From DASYXZ01 sp035934315 (GTDB lineage Bacteria > Acidobacteriota > Terriglobia > UBA7540), in NCBI GenBank assembly GCA_035934315.1, contig DASYXZ010000173.1, forward strand, positions 1 through 15,262: DNA of 15,262 nt. Direction: 5' to 3'. The notes under the pieces were generated by a model. That model saw only the letters and a list, made by a program, of their open reading frames with translations, did not search any database and had not been told where the DNA came from. Positions 1 to 6,089 of the stretch are shown in pieces (positions within the stretch are counted from its first letter, which is position 1; the number at the start of each line of letters is the position of its first letter). A program made the translations under genes and the position numbers.

Positions 1-8
1 AGCGCAGC

Positions 9-53
9 GAGGAATCTCGCTCTGAGCTGTTGAGGCCCATGTTCGTCATTCCG
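9..53. repeat. Dispersed repeat, left-edge copy
   Basis: Bases 9-28 are the exact reverse complement of 5402-5421 inside vsr, and bases 36-53 match the reverse complement of 5430-5447 with one mismatch. The two blocks occur in a different relative order from the vsr copy, as expected if the edge of the window cuts through tandem or abutting copies of a unit of roughly 50 bp. The words gaggaatctcgc and gtcattccg are typical of short dispersed repeats in several environmental phyla (general knowledge). The element probably continues to the left of the window. The rest of 54-149 holds nothing I recognise. Confidence 0.75.
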
Positions 54-149
54 GCTCTCTCCACTGGCTGACGGGAACATCCGTCTCTCCGTCGGTGGAT
101 GGACGTCCCGCTGGTACGTCATGGCGGCGAGCGCGAAGGAAAACTCGGC

Positions 150-178
150 TTGAACTCGAACGTTTACTGGTTCATAAT
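150..178 (+). promoter_or_regulatory. Sigma70-like promoter of the methylase operon, leaderless
   Basis: TTGAAC at 150-155 and CATAAT at 173-178 are separated by 17 nt, a good -35/-10 pair. Transcription would begin near 185, one or two bases before the ATG at 187. No Shine-Dalgarno sequence precedes that ATG (the upstream bases are cttgtccc). Both observations suggest a leaderless mRNA for the first gene. The spacing is seen directly; the use of the promoter is inferred. Confidence 0.55.
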
Positions 179-186
179 CTTGTCCC

Positions 187-1800
187 ATGAAGCGATTCAC
201 CTGCATTGACCTGTTTTGCGGCTGTGGCGGATTCACCCTGGGCATGGAGCGCGCGGGTTTCACTCTTCTGGCCGCGATTGATTCGAACCTCGAAGCCATC
301 AAGGTCATTCGAAAAAACTTGCCGGACGTCGCACATATTTTAAAAAAGGATTTGACCAGATTCGGCCCAGGTGAATTGGCCAAGCTGATCGGCATCGACA
401 GAGTGGACGTGATTGTGGGCGGCCCGCCATGTCAGGGATTTTCAAACGTCCGGCAGCGCGATGGCACGAATAATGGACGCCGCCTAGTGCGGGACCGACG
501 CCGCTATCTTTACAAGAAGTTCCTCCGCTATGTCGAATTCTTCCAGCCCAAAGTGTTCGTCATGGAAAACGTGCTCGGCATCAGATCGGCCGAGGGCGGG
601 AAATACTTTACCCAAGTCCAGAAGGAGGCCAGGGCAAAAGGCTATCGGGTGCATCCGAAAGTCGAGAAAGCCGTGGCCCTCGGCGTGCCACAAAAACGCC
701 AGCGCCAACTCATAATCGGCACCCGACTAGATCTTCCTCAATATTTTCCAGCGGAGCTCGAATCCGCCCCGCGCGCGGTAGCTACGCCGACTCTGGGTGA
801 AGCCATCTGTGACCTACCGACAATCAGAGCCGGCCGTGGCGAGGAAGCGGCCGATTATGATATGGAGCGTCGGAAGGCGCACATCGCGAAATATGGCCGG
901 CGTTATCTTTATATGACGCTGGAAGTCCAGCAGGCCACCAAACTTACTGCGCATCGCGCACGCCCCCACAGTGAACGCGATCTGCGTGACTTCGCCAAGC
1001 TCCGGGAAGGAGAGCACTGCGCCGAGGCAATGAAACGGGGTGAGAAGTTTGAGTTTCCGTATGACAGGGAAAGTTTCAAAGACCGATATACTCGACAACA
1101 TCGTAACGAGCCATGCTCGACAATCCTCGCCCACATGAGCAAAGATGGACTGATGTTTATTCATCCGACCCAGAAACGATCACTCACGTCGCGTGAAGCT
1201 GCGCGCGTTCAAAGTTTTCCCGACTGGTTCGAATTTCCGGTCGCCCGCACACATCAGTTTCGCGTCATTGGCAACGCTGTCCCGCCGCTGGTGGCGGAGG
1301 CCGTCGGTTTGGCAGTGAAATCTTATTTGGAGGTCACCATGAAAACTAACAAGCCCTTTCATTTTGGTTTGGAACCTTTGCCAGTTGACCAGGACGAAGC
1401 CGTCCGATGGCTTCTTGTGTTGGTGCGGTCGGCGGATGCCAAGGCCCTCCGCAAAGTTTCCGCTCCAGATTTTCTGCGCGGCTGGTACTCGGTCGCCTTT
1501 CTTTACGGCGGACTTCATCCCGACGGCGCTTTGAACCACGGCAGAGAGATTTCCAATGATATTAAAAACGTCCCCGAGATAAGCGAAACCGAACCACGCT
1601 TGCGAAGCCCATACTACGTTCAGAGCGGCTGGCCCGTCGTGCTCGCGCCTGTAGCCAAGGAGGGGTGGCGGCGCTATAAAGCGGGTAAATTGAAAAACGA
1701 CGAGTTCTATTGCAGTGAGGCCGTCTTCGCTGGAATGTGCTTCCGCAGTGCCGACTTAGCCAAAGGAGTTAGGGAAGAGCGAGACACGGTTGTGCGCTAG
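187..1800 (+). CDS. DNA (cytosine-5-)-methyltransferase with C-terminal extension
   Basis: Transfers a methyl group from S-adenosylmethionine to C5 of cytosine in a specific DNA site. Motif I is DLFCGCGG (residues 8-15), motif IV GGPPCQGFS (78-86) with catalytic Cys82, motif VI ENV (127-129), motif VIII QKRQRQLIIG (169-178) and motif X GNAVPP (362-367). The target-recognition region lies about 220-330, followed by the family signature around SREAARVQSFPDWF (335-348). A normal Dcm-family enzyme would end near residue 380; here 153 further residues follow which I do not recognise, starting at Met385. The ATG at 187 abuts motif I in the usual way. It is the first gene of a four-gene unit with a sensor ATPase, a receiver protein and Vsr, so it is probably the modification part of a defence or epigenetic system. 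Target sequence cannot be read from here. Confidence 0.95.
   Translation: MKRFTCIDLFCGCGGFTLGMERAGFTLLAAIDSNLEAIKVIRKNLPDVAHILKKDLTRFGPGELAKLIGIDRVDVIVGGPPCQGFSNVRQRDGTNNGRRLVRDRRRYLYKKFLRYVEFFQPKVFVMENVLGIRSAEGGKYFTQVQKEARAKGYRVHPKVEKAVALGVPQKRQRQLIIGTRLDLPQYFPAELESAPRAVATPTLGEAICDLPTIRAGRGEEAADYDMERRKAHIAKYGRRYLYMTLEVQQATKLTAHRARPHSERDLRDFAKLREGEHCAEAMKRGEKFEFPYDRESFKDRYTRQHRNEPCSTILAHMSKDGLMFIHPTQKRSLTSREAARVQSFPDWFEFPVARTHQFRVIGNAVPPLVAEAVGLAVKSYLEVTMKTNKPFHFGLEPLPVDQDEAVRWLLVLVRSADAKALRKVSAPDFLRGWYSVAFLYGGLHPDGALNHGREISNDIKNVPEISETEPRLRSPYYVQSGWPVVLAPVAKEGWRRYKAGKLKNDEFYCSEAVFAGMCFRSADLAKGVREERDTVVR
1329..1341 (+). promoter_or_regulatory. Strong internal Shine-Dalgarno and in-frame ATG in the methylase gene
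   Basis: GGAGG at 1329-1333 is followed after 5 nt by ATG at 1339-1341, in frame with the methylase. The ATG is codon 385, directly after the end of the canonical methylase fold. It is a better ribosome site than the gene's own start, which has none. If used, it would yield the 153-residue C-terminal region (1339-1800) as a separate protein. Confidence 0.5.
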
Positions 1801-1808
1801 CAGACCAA

Positions 1809-4058
1809 ATGCCAAAAGAAGCCAAAGGAAAGGTCCTAAAGACCGGACAAAAGAGTTTTGATCCGAAGGCCCGCTTAGTAAGCGTGCTCGGGGAGCAGCT
1901 CATCCGCGATGTCACGGTTGGACTGTTAGAACTTGTCAAGAATGCTTATGACGCCGACTCAAGCCAAGTGCAAGTTAGGATTGTAGGTACCAAGCGGCCA
2001 GAGACCACGCAGATTGTGATCTTGGATGACGGCTTCGGAATGGATAGAGAGACAATCCTTACCCGATGGTTTGAACCCGCTACCGGAGAGAAGGAACAGG
2101 AGAAAAAACGTGGTTTGCGGACCCCCAAGTTCAAGCGACTCCCGCTCGGAGAGAAAGGGGTTGGCCGCTTCGCGGCTCACAAGTTAGGACGCCAGCTCCT
2201 GCTCATTTCGCGGGTCGAGGGCGCACCCACTGAAGTGGCTGTCACTGTTAATTGGGATGATTTTGATGCTGCCGAGAAATACCTCCGTGAAGTGGGCGTG
2301 GATTGGGAGGAGCGAGAACCGGTTTACTTCACAGATGACAGGCACGGTACCTACTTGTTGGTGAAGCAGGCTCGGTCCCAGTGGACGGAGGCCGAGATAA
2401 AGAAGGTTTCAAACAGCCTGAAAAGGCTCATGAGTCCCTTCCGCCCGCCGAACGACTTCAAGGTAACCCTTCATTGTCCAGAATATCCCAAGTATCAGGA
2501 TCTGGACCCGGGCGATCTGTTGAAGCGGTCTCCTGTTCAATACTACGGCGCTGTGGACGACCACGGCAACATCGATTTCGAATACAGTTTCAACCTTCCA
2601 GGCTTCCCACAACGGAAAACTGAGGGAAAAGTAGACCTCCGGGTCAGCGTAGGTAAGAGTTGGGGAAAACCTGACCGGAAGCCGGCCTGCGGCCCGTTCT
2701 TCGCATCCATCAACGTTTGGAATCGAAGGGCCGACATCCTGGATCTTACCCGCACTTCGCGTCTCGACCTCGACGCTGCATTTGGGGTCAGCGTTTTTCG
2801 CGACGGCTTGCGGGTCCTGCCATATGGTGAGCCAGATGACGATTGGTTGAGTCTAGACCAAGAGCGCTACCTTCACCCGACGCTTGCTGTCGGTAGAAAG
2901 AGTATCGTCGGGGCAATAGAAATATCACAGCCTGCAAACCCGAATCTGCGCGACAAGACAAACCGCGAAGGCTTGGTAGAAAATGCGGGATTTCTAGATT
3001 TCCGAGCTTTGGTGAAGGCGCTACTGGACATACTCCAGAAGGAATGGTCGCCTGACAGAGACCTCATCGAAGGCCAGAGAAAAGGTGAGCGTCGACCGGT
3101 GGCCCGGCCCGCACTTGACAGACTTTCTGAACAGACTGTAGCTCTGTCTAAGGCATTACAGGCACCCTTGGAGCTAGCCAAGAGGCTCGAAGTCGAAATT
3201 GCCGGTGGCCACCCTACCGCCGACACAGCCAAAGAGCTGGCCGAGTCGATAAAACTATTGTCTGCCGAGCTCCCCAAGGTCCAAGAAACGGCCGCCTTCT
3301 CGAAGGGAACGCTCGAGACTGCGGTGGATGACCTCGAGCACGAGCGAGATCTCCTATTGGGTCTCGCCGGCATGGGACTGGCGGCCGAACGGTTCACCCA
3401 TGAATTTGCGCGCCTCACGCGGGAGGCTCACGAGATACTATTCCGTATCGAAGCAAAAGTTAAAGCAAAGAATCCTGAGGTTGCCTCCGATCTGGATGCG
3501 CTCAGCGCAATCATCGATGCACTTCGGAACGATATAAAAGCCCTCGGGCCAATGTTTTACGTCCGGCGCACGACTAGGGAGAAGGAACTCTCAGTAAAGT
3601 CTGCCATAGAAAACGCTCGTATATTAAACGCGACTGCTCTCAAAGAGGCCAAGGTGCACTTCGAGGTAGACTGCCCGAAGGACTTTACAGTCGTCATGCG
3701 CGAGGGACCGCTGACGCAGATTTTCAACAATCTCTTCGACAATGCCACCTTCTGGCTGGACCGTAAATCCGACGAAAATGATCGACGGCTAAGAGTAGTG
3801 GTGGATGCAGTTAAGCGTGAGGTGCTGGTAGTCGACAACGGCCCTGGCGTCACCGCTCGCTACAAGGATCGGATTTTTCAGCCCTTTTTCAGCATGAAGA
3901 CAGACGGCCGTGGTCTGGGTCTATACATAGTCCGAGAGATCTTGGCAGAGAGATCGGGGGAGATTGTTCTACTCGAAGAAGGTGAACATGCCAACATGTT
4001 TCCGACAGGTGCATCCTTCTTGATCCGTTTCCCGGAGGTTAAGGGTGAAAGAACCTGA
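1809..4058 (+). CDS. Dual GHKL ATPase: MORC/Hsp90-like N-terminus plus histidine-kinase-like C-terminus
   Basis: 749 residues with two Bergerat-fold ATP sites. The N-terminal one has ELVKNAYDAD (41-50; Glu41, Asn45), DDGFGMD (73-79) and GEKGVGR (114-120), the pattern of Hsp90/MutL/MORC-type ATPases, followed by a region to about 410 that could be the transducer fold, with NREGLVENAGF at 385-395. A charged helical stretch (about 430-515) leads to an H-box-like FTHEFARL (529-536, His531) and a long helix. The second ATP site has IFNNLFDNA (638-646), VVDNGPGV (674-681), QPFFSMK (691-697) and GRGLGL (700-705), typical of sensor kinases. There is no membrane segment, so it is cytoplasmic. It starts 8 nt after the methylase stop and overlaps the receiver gene by 14 nt. 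I infer an ATP-driven sensor that phosphorylates the next protein; kinase activity is not proven. MORC-like ATPases in restriction-modification neighbourhoods have been described (Iyer, Abhiman and Aravind, from memory). Confidence 0.85.
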   Translation: MPKEAKGKVLKTGQKSFDPKARLVSVLGEQLIRDVTVGLLELVKNAYDADSSQVQVRIVGTKRPETTQIVILDDGFGMDRETILTRWFEPATGEKEQEKKRGLRTPKFKRLPLGEKGVGRFAAHKLGRQLLLISRVEGAPTEVAVTVNWDDFDAAEKYLREVGVDWEEREPVYFTDDRHGTYLLVKQARSQWTEAEIKKVSNSLKRLMSPFRPPNDFKVTLHCPEYPKYQDLDPGDLLKRSPVQYYGAVDDHGNIDFEYSFNLPGFPQRKTEGKVDLRVSVGKSWGKPDRKPACGPFFASINVWNRRADILDLTRTSRLDLDAAFGVSVFRDGLRVLPYGEPDDDWLSLDQERYLHPTLAVGRKSIVGAIEISQPANPNLRDKTNREGLVENAGFLDFRALVKALLDILQKEWSPDRDLIEGQRKGERRPVARPALDRLSEQTVALSKALQAPLELAKRLEVEIAGGHPTADTAKELAESIKLLSAELPKVQETAAFSKGTLETAVDDLEHERDLLLGLAGMGLAAERFTHEFARLTREAHEILFRIEAKVKAKNPEVASDLDALSAIIDALRNDIKALGPMFYVRRTTREKELSVKSAIENARILNATALKEAKVHFEVDCPKDFTVVMREGPLTQIFNNLFDNATFWLDRKSDENDRRLRVVVDAVKREVLVVDNGPGVTARYKDRIFQPFFSMKTDGRGLGLYIVREILAERSGEIVLLEEGEHANMFPTGASFLIRFPEVKGERT
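4034..4047 (+). promoter_or_regulatory. Ribosome site fixing the GTG start of the receiver gene
   Basis: GGAGG at 4034-4038 lies 6 nt before GTG at 4045-4047, inside the 3' end of the kinase-like gene. The strong spacing supports the GTG start and implies translational coupling of the two genes, which would keep sensor and receiver in fixed ratio. Confidence 0.7.
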
Positions 4059-5190
4059 ATTCGTAGCGATACTCGAGGACAACGTCGATTTCTCACACGA
4101 TCTCGAAGAACGACTCTTAAAGTCTGGGATCGGTGTTCGCGCCTTCAAGTCTCGCCAAGATTTCAAGCAAAGTGTGGGGCGAGGTGACCATTACGATGCG
4201 ATTATTTTGGATTGGTATCTCGATGACCAAACGTCTTCCGTAATTGCGCAGCTGGTTCTCGACGACCTGCGCCAACATTTGTTCGTGCCAGTCGTAGTTT
4301 ACACGGAAGAGCGTGGAGTTGCTGAGGGGGAGATACCTAAACTCCTAGCACCCTTCAATCGTATTCAGGTTTTCGACAAGGGGGAGATTGCTCCGGAAAC
4401 GCTCGTGGCAGAAGTGAAAAAATGGTACAAGCAATCAATGGGTGCCACCATGTCTGCAGTCTGGCGAAGCGTCCGGCAAAATGCCTTGGAAAAATCGCTT
4501 TACGAGCTGGACGCACTAGAAGGTGAAAATTTCCACCGCACACTTCAACATATTCTTGTAATGGATACTGGAGACACTCCTGACGTCGATCACGCCCTGG
4601 AATTCCTTGAGCGCTACGTCGGACGAAAGGTTCTTTTTGACGCCACTCTTCGCGACGAGCTCAAGAAGGAGCTCGGGGAAGCTCGTAAGAACTTGAAGAC
4701 AACAGGCGAGCGTGAACTTGCCCTTATCCATGCACATCGGTACATCTTGCCCACGGACTCCGTTGCCCGCACCGGAGACGTTGTGAAGATACTGGATGAA
4801 TCCGACGCCCTAGTGGCGCTGGCCGTCGTCATAACGCCTGCCTGCGATCTGGACGGGCGCAAGTGCTTCGAGCTCCGGCTTGTCTTGGCTGAGGAACGGT
4901 CTGCCGCAAGCGGAGTAACCTCGGAATGCCTACTGCCTGCGATTCGCCGAGACGACGGGGCCTTCGCAGATTTTGTTCTCAATTTCCATAGCACGATGTT
5001 TCTCAGGGACAAATCGATCGGGCCAACGAACAAGGAACGTGAAGGAAGATTGATATCCTATCAACACAGCTTCGAAGACACATTCGGTCGCAAGCTAGGC
5101 CTCCGGCCCATTTGCCGCCTCGACGATCCCTACCGCTCTGATCTATTGCAGAAGTATTCGAGTCACGCTTCCCGCGTGGGGATTCCATAG
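4045..5190 (+). CDS. Receiver-domain protein with unrecognised C-terminal output domain
   Basis: 381 residues starting with GTG. Residues 5-128 form a CheY-like receiver with the full phosphorylation set: acidic pair Glu11-Asp12, phospho-acceptor Asp56 in ILDWYLD, Thr87 in VVYTEE and Lys112 in VFDKGE. It should therefore accept phosphate, most likely from the ATPase encoded just upstream, whose gene overlaps it by 14 nt. The rest is not a helix-turn-helix, GGDEF or other output domain I know. A helical part (about 135-230) is followed by a beta-rich part containing VVITPACDL (262-270) and a C-terminal SRVGIP (376-381). I have the impression that TPxCDL and RVGxP motifs recur in defence-associated proteins, but I cannot name the family. 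It could be an effector or an adaptor controlling the methylase or Vsr. Receiver assignment is firm; output role is unknown. Confidence 0.85.
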   Translation: MKEPEFVAILEDNVDFSHDLEERLLKSGIGVRAFKSRQDFKQSVGRGDHYDAIILDWYLDDQTSSVIAQLVLDDLRQHLFVPVVVYTEERGVAEGEIPKLLAPFNRIQVFDKGEIAPETLVAEVKKWYKQSMGATMSAVWRSVRQNALEKSLYELDALEGENFHRTLQHILVMDTGDTPDVDHALEFLERYVGRKVLFDATLRDELKKELGEARKNLKTTGERELALIHAHRYILPTDSVARTGDVVKILDESDALVALAVVITPACDLDGRKCFELRLVLAEERSAASGVTSECLLPAIRRDDGAFADFVLNFHSTMFLRDKSIGPTNKEREGRLISYQHSFEDTFGRKLGLRPICRLDDPYRSDLLQKYSSHASRVGIP

Positions 5191-5210
5191 AAGCAAGCAA
5201 TTAGCAAGAA

Positions 5211-5708
5211 GTGAAGAACCCGGAGAATGCGTTGCCGGACGTTTTCAGCAAAGCAAAGCGATCGCAGGTGATGTCGCGAATCCGTGGTCGCGGAAACAAG
5301 GAGACGGAACTGGCCTTGATGCGGCTCTTCCGCCGCCAGGGCATTACGGGTTGGCGACGGCATCCGCCGGTGTTTGGCAGACCGGATTTTGTTTTCGTCA
5401 AAGCTCAGAGCGAGATTCCTCTCTCCGCTCGGAATGACAAACATGGGAGGGCGCTCGACAGGAAGCTCAAGCTGGCGGTCTTTGTGGACGGATGCTTCTG
5501 GCACAACTGCCCGAAACACTCGAACCTTCCCCGGAATAACCGCGCTTTTTGGAAGCGCAAGCTCGAGTCGAATCACCGGCGGGACAGGTTGGTTGGCCGT
5601 ACGCTTCGCGCGCGAGGCTGGCGCGTTCTTCGGGTTTGGCAGCACGAGCTTTCACGGAGAAACGAAAAGAGACTGCTTCGGCGGTTTCAGCAGGCGCTGG
5701 CGATTTAA
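5211..5708 (+). CDS. Vsr-type very-short-patch repair endonuclease with repeat-derived insertion
   Basis: Vsr enzymes nick DNA next to T:G mismatches that arise by deamination of 5-methylcytosine, and usually accompany a C5 methylase, as here. Visible family features are the N-terminal SKAKRSQVMSRIRGRGNKET (13-32), the metal-binding Asp59 in FGRPDF (55-60), VDGCFWHNCP (92-101), WKRKLESN (114-121) and RGWRVLRVWQHEL (135-147). Family members normally have only a few residues between GRPDFV and the next strand; here about 20 extra residues (64-83) are inserted, and these are encoded by a dispersed repeat. Start is GTG at 5211, since an in-frame TAG lies at 5202-5204. It follows the receiver gene by 20 nt, with only a weak ribosome site. 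The insertion is in frame, so the protein may still work if the loop tolerates it, but it sits next to the active site. The last codons run into a hairpin. Confidence 0.88.
   Translation: MKNPENALPDVFSKAKRSQVMSRIRGRGNKETELALMRLFRRQGITGWRRHPPVFGRPDFVFVKAQSEIPLSARNDKHGRALDRKLKLAVFVDGCFWHNCPKHSNLPRNNRAFWKRKLESNHRRDRLVGRTLRARGWRVLRVWQHELSRRNEKRLLRRFQQALAI
5402..5447. repeat. Dispersed repeat inserted in frame within vsr
   Basis: Two blocks, 5402-5421 (20 nt, perfect) and 5430-5447 (17 of 18), match the reverse complement of the left edge of the window (9-28 and 36-53). They are read through as residues 64-79 of Vsr (AQSEIPLSARNDKHG from residue 65). In another frame the same bases give FLSPLGMT, a string familiar from spurious translations of such repeats. 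The match with an intergenic copy, plus the extra length compared with the family, shows that foreign repeat DNA has been captured into a coding region without shifting the frame. Confidence 0.75.
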
Positions 5709-5844
5709 AATCGCCGCTACGAAGAACGTCATGACCGCGTCTGTTGCGCTCCCGGTGGCTGCCGTGACCCCTCACCCCGGTGCTCGAGGCCCCCGCGTCT
5801 GCGGGATTTAGGATGACAACGACGGGCGGATTCAGCGGGCGCTG
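5681..5844 (+). repeat. Near-duplicate of vsr 3' end flanking a 126-bp segment
   Basis: Bases 5681-5699 at the end of vsr and 5826-5844 downstream are 17 of 19 identical (differing at T/A and A/G). The downstream copy, in the appropriate frame, reads RRIQRALRRAVNP, which looks like a plausible natural Vsr tail, whereas the present gene ends RRFQQALAI. The 126 bases between them contain the hairpin at 5699-5715 and a CCCGC/GCGGG hairpin (5792-5805). This could be an insertion with a diverged flanking duplication that replaced the original C-terminus. Confidence 0.4.
5699..5715. repeat. Perfect 8-bp hairpin over the vsr stop codon
   Basis: GGCGATTT and AAATCGCC surround a single A. The TAA stop of vsr (5706-5708) lies in the centre. 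No T-run follows, so it is a weak terminator at best. The sequence that follows, gccgctacgaag (5713-5724), occurs again at 14900-14911 over the stop codon of the DUF1223-like gene, which suggests a second dispersed repeat family that settles at gene ends. Confidence 0.5.
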
Positions 5845-5857
5845 AGACGCGCGGTCA

Positions 5858-6030
5858 ATCCCCGAAGGGGATGAACGTGAGTAGCCGGGGGCAACGCCCC
5901 CGGGGACGATTGGGCAATAAAATTCCCTCGACCCTGCATGGGTCGACCCCTGCAGGGTCGGTGAGGGTGGAAGGTTTTATTTGACCGGGGGCGTTGCCCC
6001 TGGCTACTCACATGGATCCCCATCAGGGAT
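5858..6030. repeat. 173-nt nested palindrome between converging genes
   Basis: Outer arms at 5877-5903 and 5985-6011 are inverted copies with 26 of 27 matches, and similarity extends outward to 5858 and 6030. Within them are AATAAAA/TTTTATT (5916-5922/5975-5981) and CGACCCTGCA/TGCAGGGTCG (5929-5938/5951-5960). Most pairs share a centre near 5944. Each outer arm is itself a short hairpin (CCGGGGGCAACGCCCCCGG). One strand could fold into a single long stem. It lies between the ends of vsr (+) and the adaptor gene (-), where it could end transcription from both sides or be a mobile palindromic repeat. The remaining bases of 5709-6089 hold no gene I can support. Confidence 0.8.
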
Positions 6031-6089
6031 CTTAATTCTCGTGAAGCGGGATTCAGGTCAAACTGGATGGGGGCGATAAAATCAGATCC

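Noticed and set aside
2873..3418. 181-codon minus-strand frame opposite the dual-ATPase gene
   Set aside because: Serine/arginine-rich shadow text with no family resemblance; the plus-strand gene there has clear domains.
187..5708. Detocs-type phosphorelay defence system
   Set aside because: There is a sensor and a receiver, but the phosphate-sink and nucleoside-phosphorylase-type components are not seen, and the kinase architecture and methylase/Vsr partners differ.
5374..5811. 145-codon plus-strand frame overlapping vsr
   Set aside because: It begins with the FLSPLGMT string that comes from the dispersed repeat, and the Vsr frame is plainly the coding one.
5858..6030. CRISPR array
   Set aside because: The repeats are inverted around one centre, not direct repeats with regular spacers.
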